Assembly: GCA_018303515.1 (NCBI GenBank)
Contig: JAGVXZ010000001.1
Span: 1 to 5,011, forward strand
Direction of reading: 5' to 3'
From: Candidatus Woesearchaeota archaeon
GTDB taxonomy: Archaea > Nanobdellota > Nanobdellia > SCGC-AAA011-G17 > GW2011-AR18
DNA length: 5,011 bases
Below are positions 4,553 to 5,011 of the stretch, piece after piece. The translations under genes were made by a program, and so were the position numbers. The notes under the pieces are model-generated. The model had not been told where the DNA came from. It searched no databases and worked only from the letters and a program-made list of their open reading frames with translations. Numbering within the stretch: the first letter of the stretch is position 1; every line of letters begins with the position of its first letter.

Positions 4553-5011
4553 TTATTTAATTGAAATAAGGGTATGATCATACACAAATGTTTTATTTAA
4601 AAATTTCTCAGTTACCCACATTGCGGTCTTAGCATGATCATTAATATTAGATGTCAAAATCTTTCCACCTAACATTCCAAGTAATGGAATTAAATTATCT
4701 ACCATATTAGTATCAACACATCCAATTGATTTCAGTTCATAATCTAACTCTTTTGCACATTCCTCCCCAACCACCTCAGCTTTCTTTCCTATTGCCCCTA
4801 ATTTATCAGTTCCAATTATAGTTTTTTCAAATTCAGAAAATAAAGTTATTGTACTTCCTGAAGAAAAACTTTTCACATATTTTTTTTGCAACCATTGAAT
4901 GTTTCTTCCTAATCCAATTCCTCTTACAGCACCATGACATTGTCTTCTTACAACGTCAGCCTTTTGTAAAGTATCTGAAGCTAAACAAATTCCATTAATA
5001 GCTTTTAAAAT
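4553..5011 (-). CDS. rtcA: RNA 3'-terminal phosphate cyclase, C-terminal part (partial)
   Basis: The enzyme uses ATP to convert RNA 3'-phosphates to 2',3'-cyclic phosphates through an adenylated histidine. The minus-strand frame is open from the right window edge to TAA at 4555-4553, so 152 C-terminal residues are present, under half of a typical archaeal RtcA of about 340. A TTG at 4891 could be taken as a start, but the frame upstream is clearly family sequence (INGICLASDTLQKADVVRRQ resembles the RtcA 'G.S..A.LP..VAERQ' segment). Further landmarks are the SSGSTITLFSEFE strand matching 'PGSGITLWAE', GTDKLGAIGKKAEVVGEECA matching the 'GADALGERGKRAEEVGEEAA' helix, then VDNLIPLLGMLGG, and NDHAKTAMWVTEKFL, whose His aligns with the adenylated nucleophile (His309 of the E. 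coli enzyme). Nothing suggests truncation other than the window edge. Its promoter is outside the window. Confidence 0.93.
   Translation of the reverse strand: MLKAINGICLASDTLQKADVVRRQCHGAVRGIGLGRNIQWLQKKYVKSFSSGSTITLFSEFEKTIIGTDKLGAIGKKAEVVGEECAKELDYELKSIGCVDTNMVDNLIPLLGMLGGKILTSNINDHAKTAMWVTEKFLNKTFVYDHTLISIK

Noticed and set aside
4889..4891. TTG as start of the rtcA frame
   Set aside because: The frame upstream to the window edge carries RtcA family sequence, so this codon is internal.
1..5011. CRISPR array, insertion sequence, rRNA or riboswitch
   Set aside because: No regularly spaced repeats, transposase-like protein, terminal inverted repeats or conserved structured RNA other than the two tRNAs were seen.

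Overview
The window looks like part of a small, AT-rich archaeal genome, most likely a DPANN-type archaeon (Woesearchaeota/Pacearchaeota/Nanoarchaeota-like). The evidence is an archaeal initiator tRNA without encoded CCA, a tRNA carrying a bulge-helix-bulge intron, archaeal TATA boxes 25-30 bases upstream of RNA starts, apparently leaderless first genes with Shine-Dalgarno sites at downstream genes, RtcA, and the end of a protein resembling archaeal S-layer proteins. The lineage is inferred from gene content and style, not from a marker phylogeny.

Layout. Positions 2-589 (+) are the 3' end of a surface-layer-like secreted protein. It converges, with an 11-base overlap, on a short highly charged hypothetical gene (579-971, -). 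Next on the minus strand come a 106-residue unknown protein (1136-1456) and, 12 bases upstream of its ATG, the 3' end of tRNA-Lys(CUU) (1469-1585). This tRNA is interrupted by a 42-base intron in its T loop. A 276-base spacer follows, holding the tRNA-Lys promoter and possibly a decayed ORF. Initiator tRNA-Met (1862-1936, -) and the endonuclease V gene (1995-2636, +) diverge from what appears to be one shared, near-symmetric TATA element at 1961-1970.

Endonuclease V converges, with an 18-base overlap, on a two-gene minus-strand operon (4491 down to 2619) encoding two unrecognised proteins of 341 and 281 residues. The genes are one base apart and share a short 'G-[IV]-LPFS' motif. The window ends inside rtcA (4553 to beyond 5011, -), the RNA 3'-terminal phosphate cyclase.

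Functional picture. Two recognisable protein genes act on nucleic acids: endonuclease V on deoxyinosine/inosine, and RtcA on RNA 3' ends. Two tRNA genes lie in the same window, one of which needs splicing. No clear multi-gene system is visible. The strongest observation is the T-loop intron of tRNA-Lys, whose complete bulge-helix-bulge fold can be drawn base by base. Next are the altered catalytic and wedge residues of the endonuclease V and the orphan two-gene operon.
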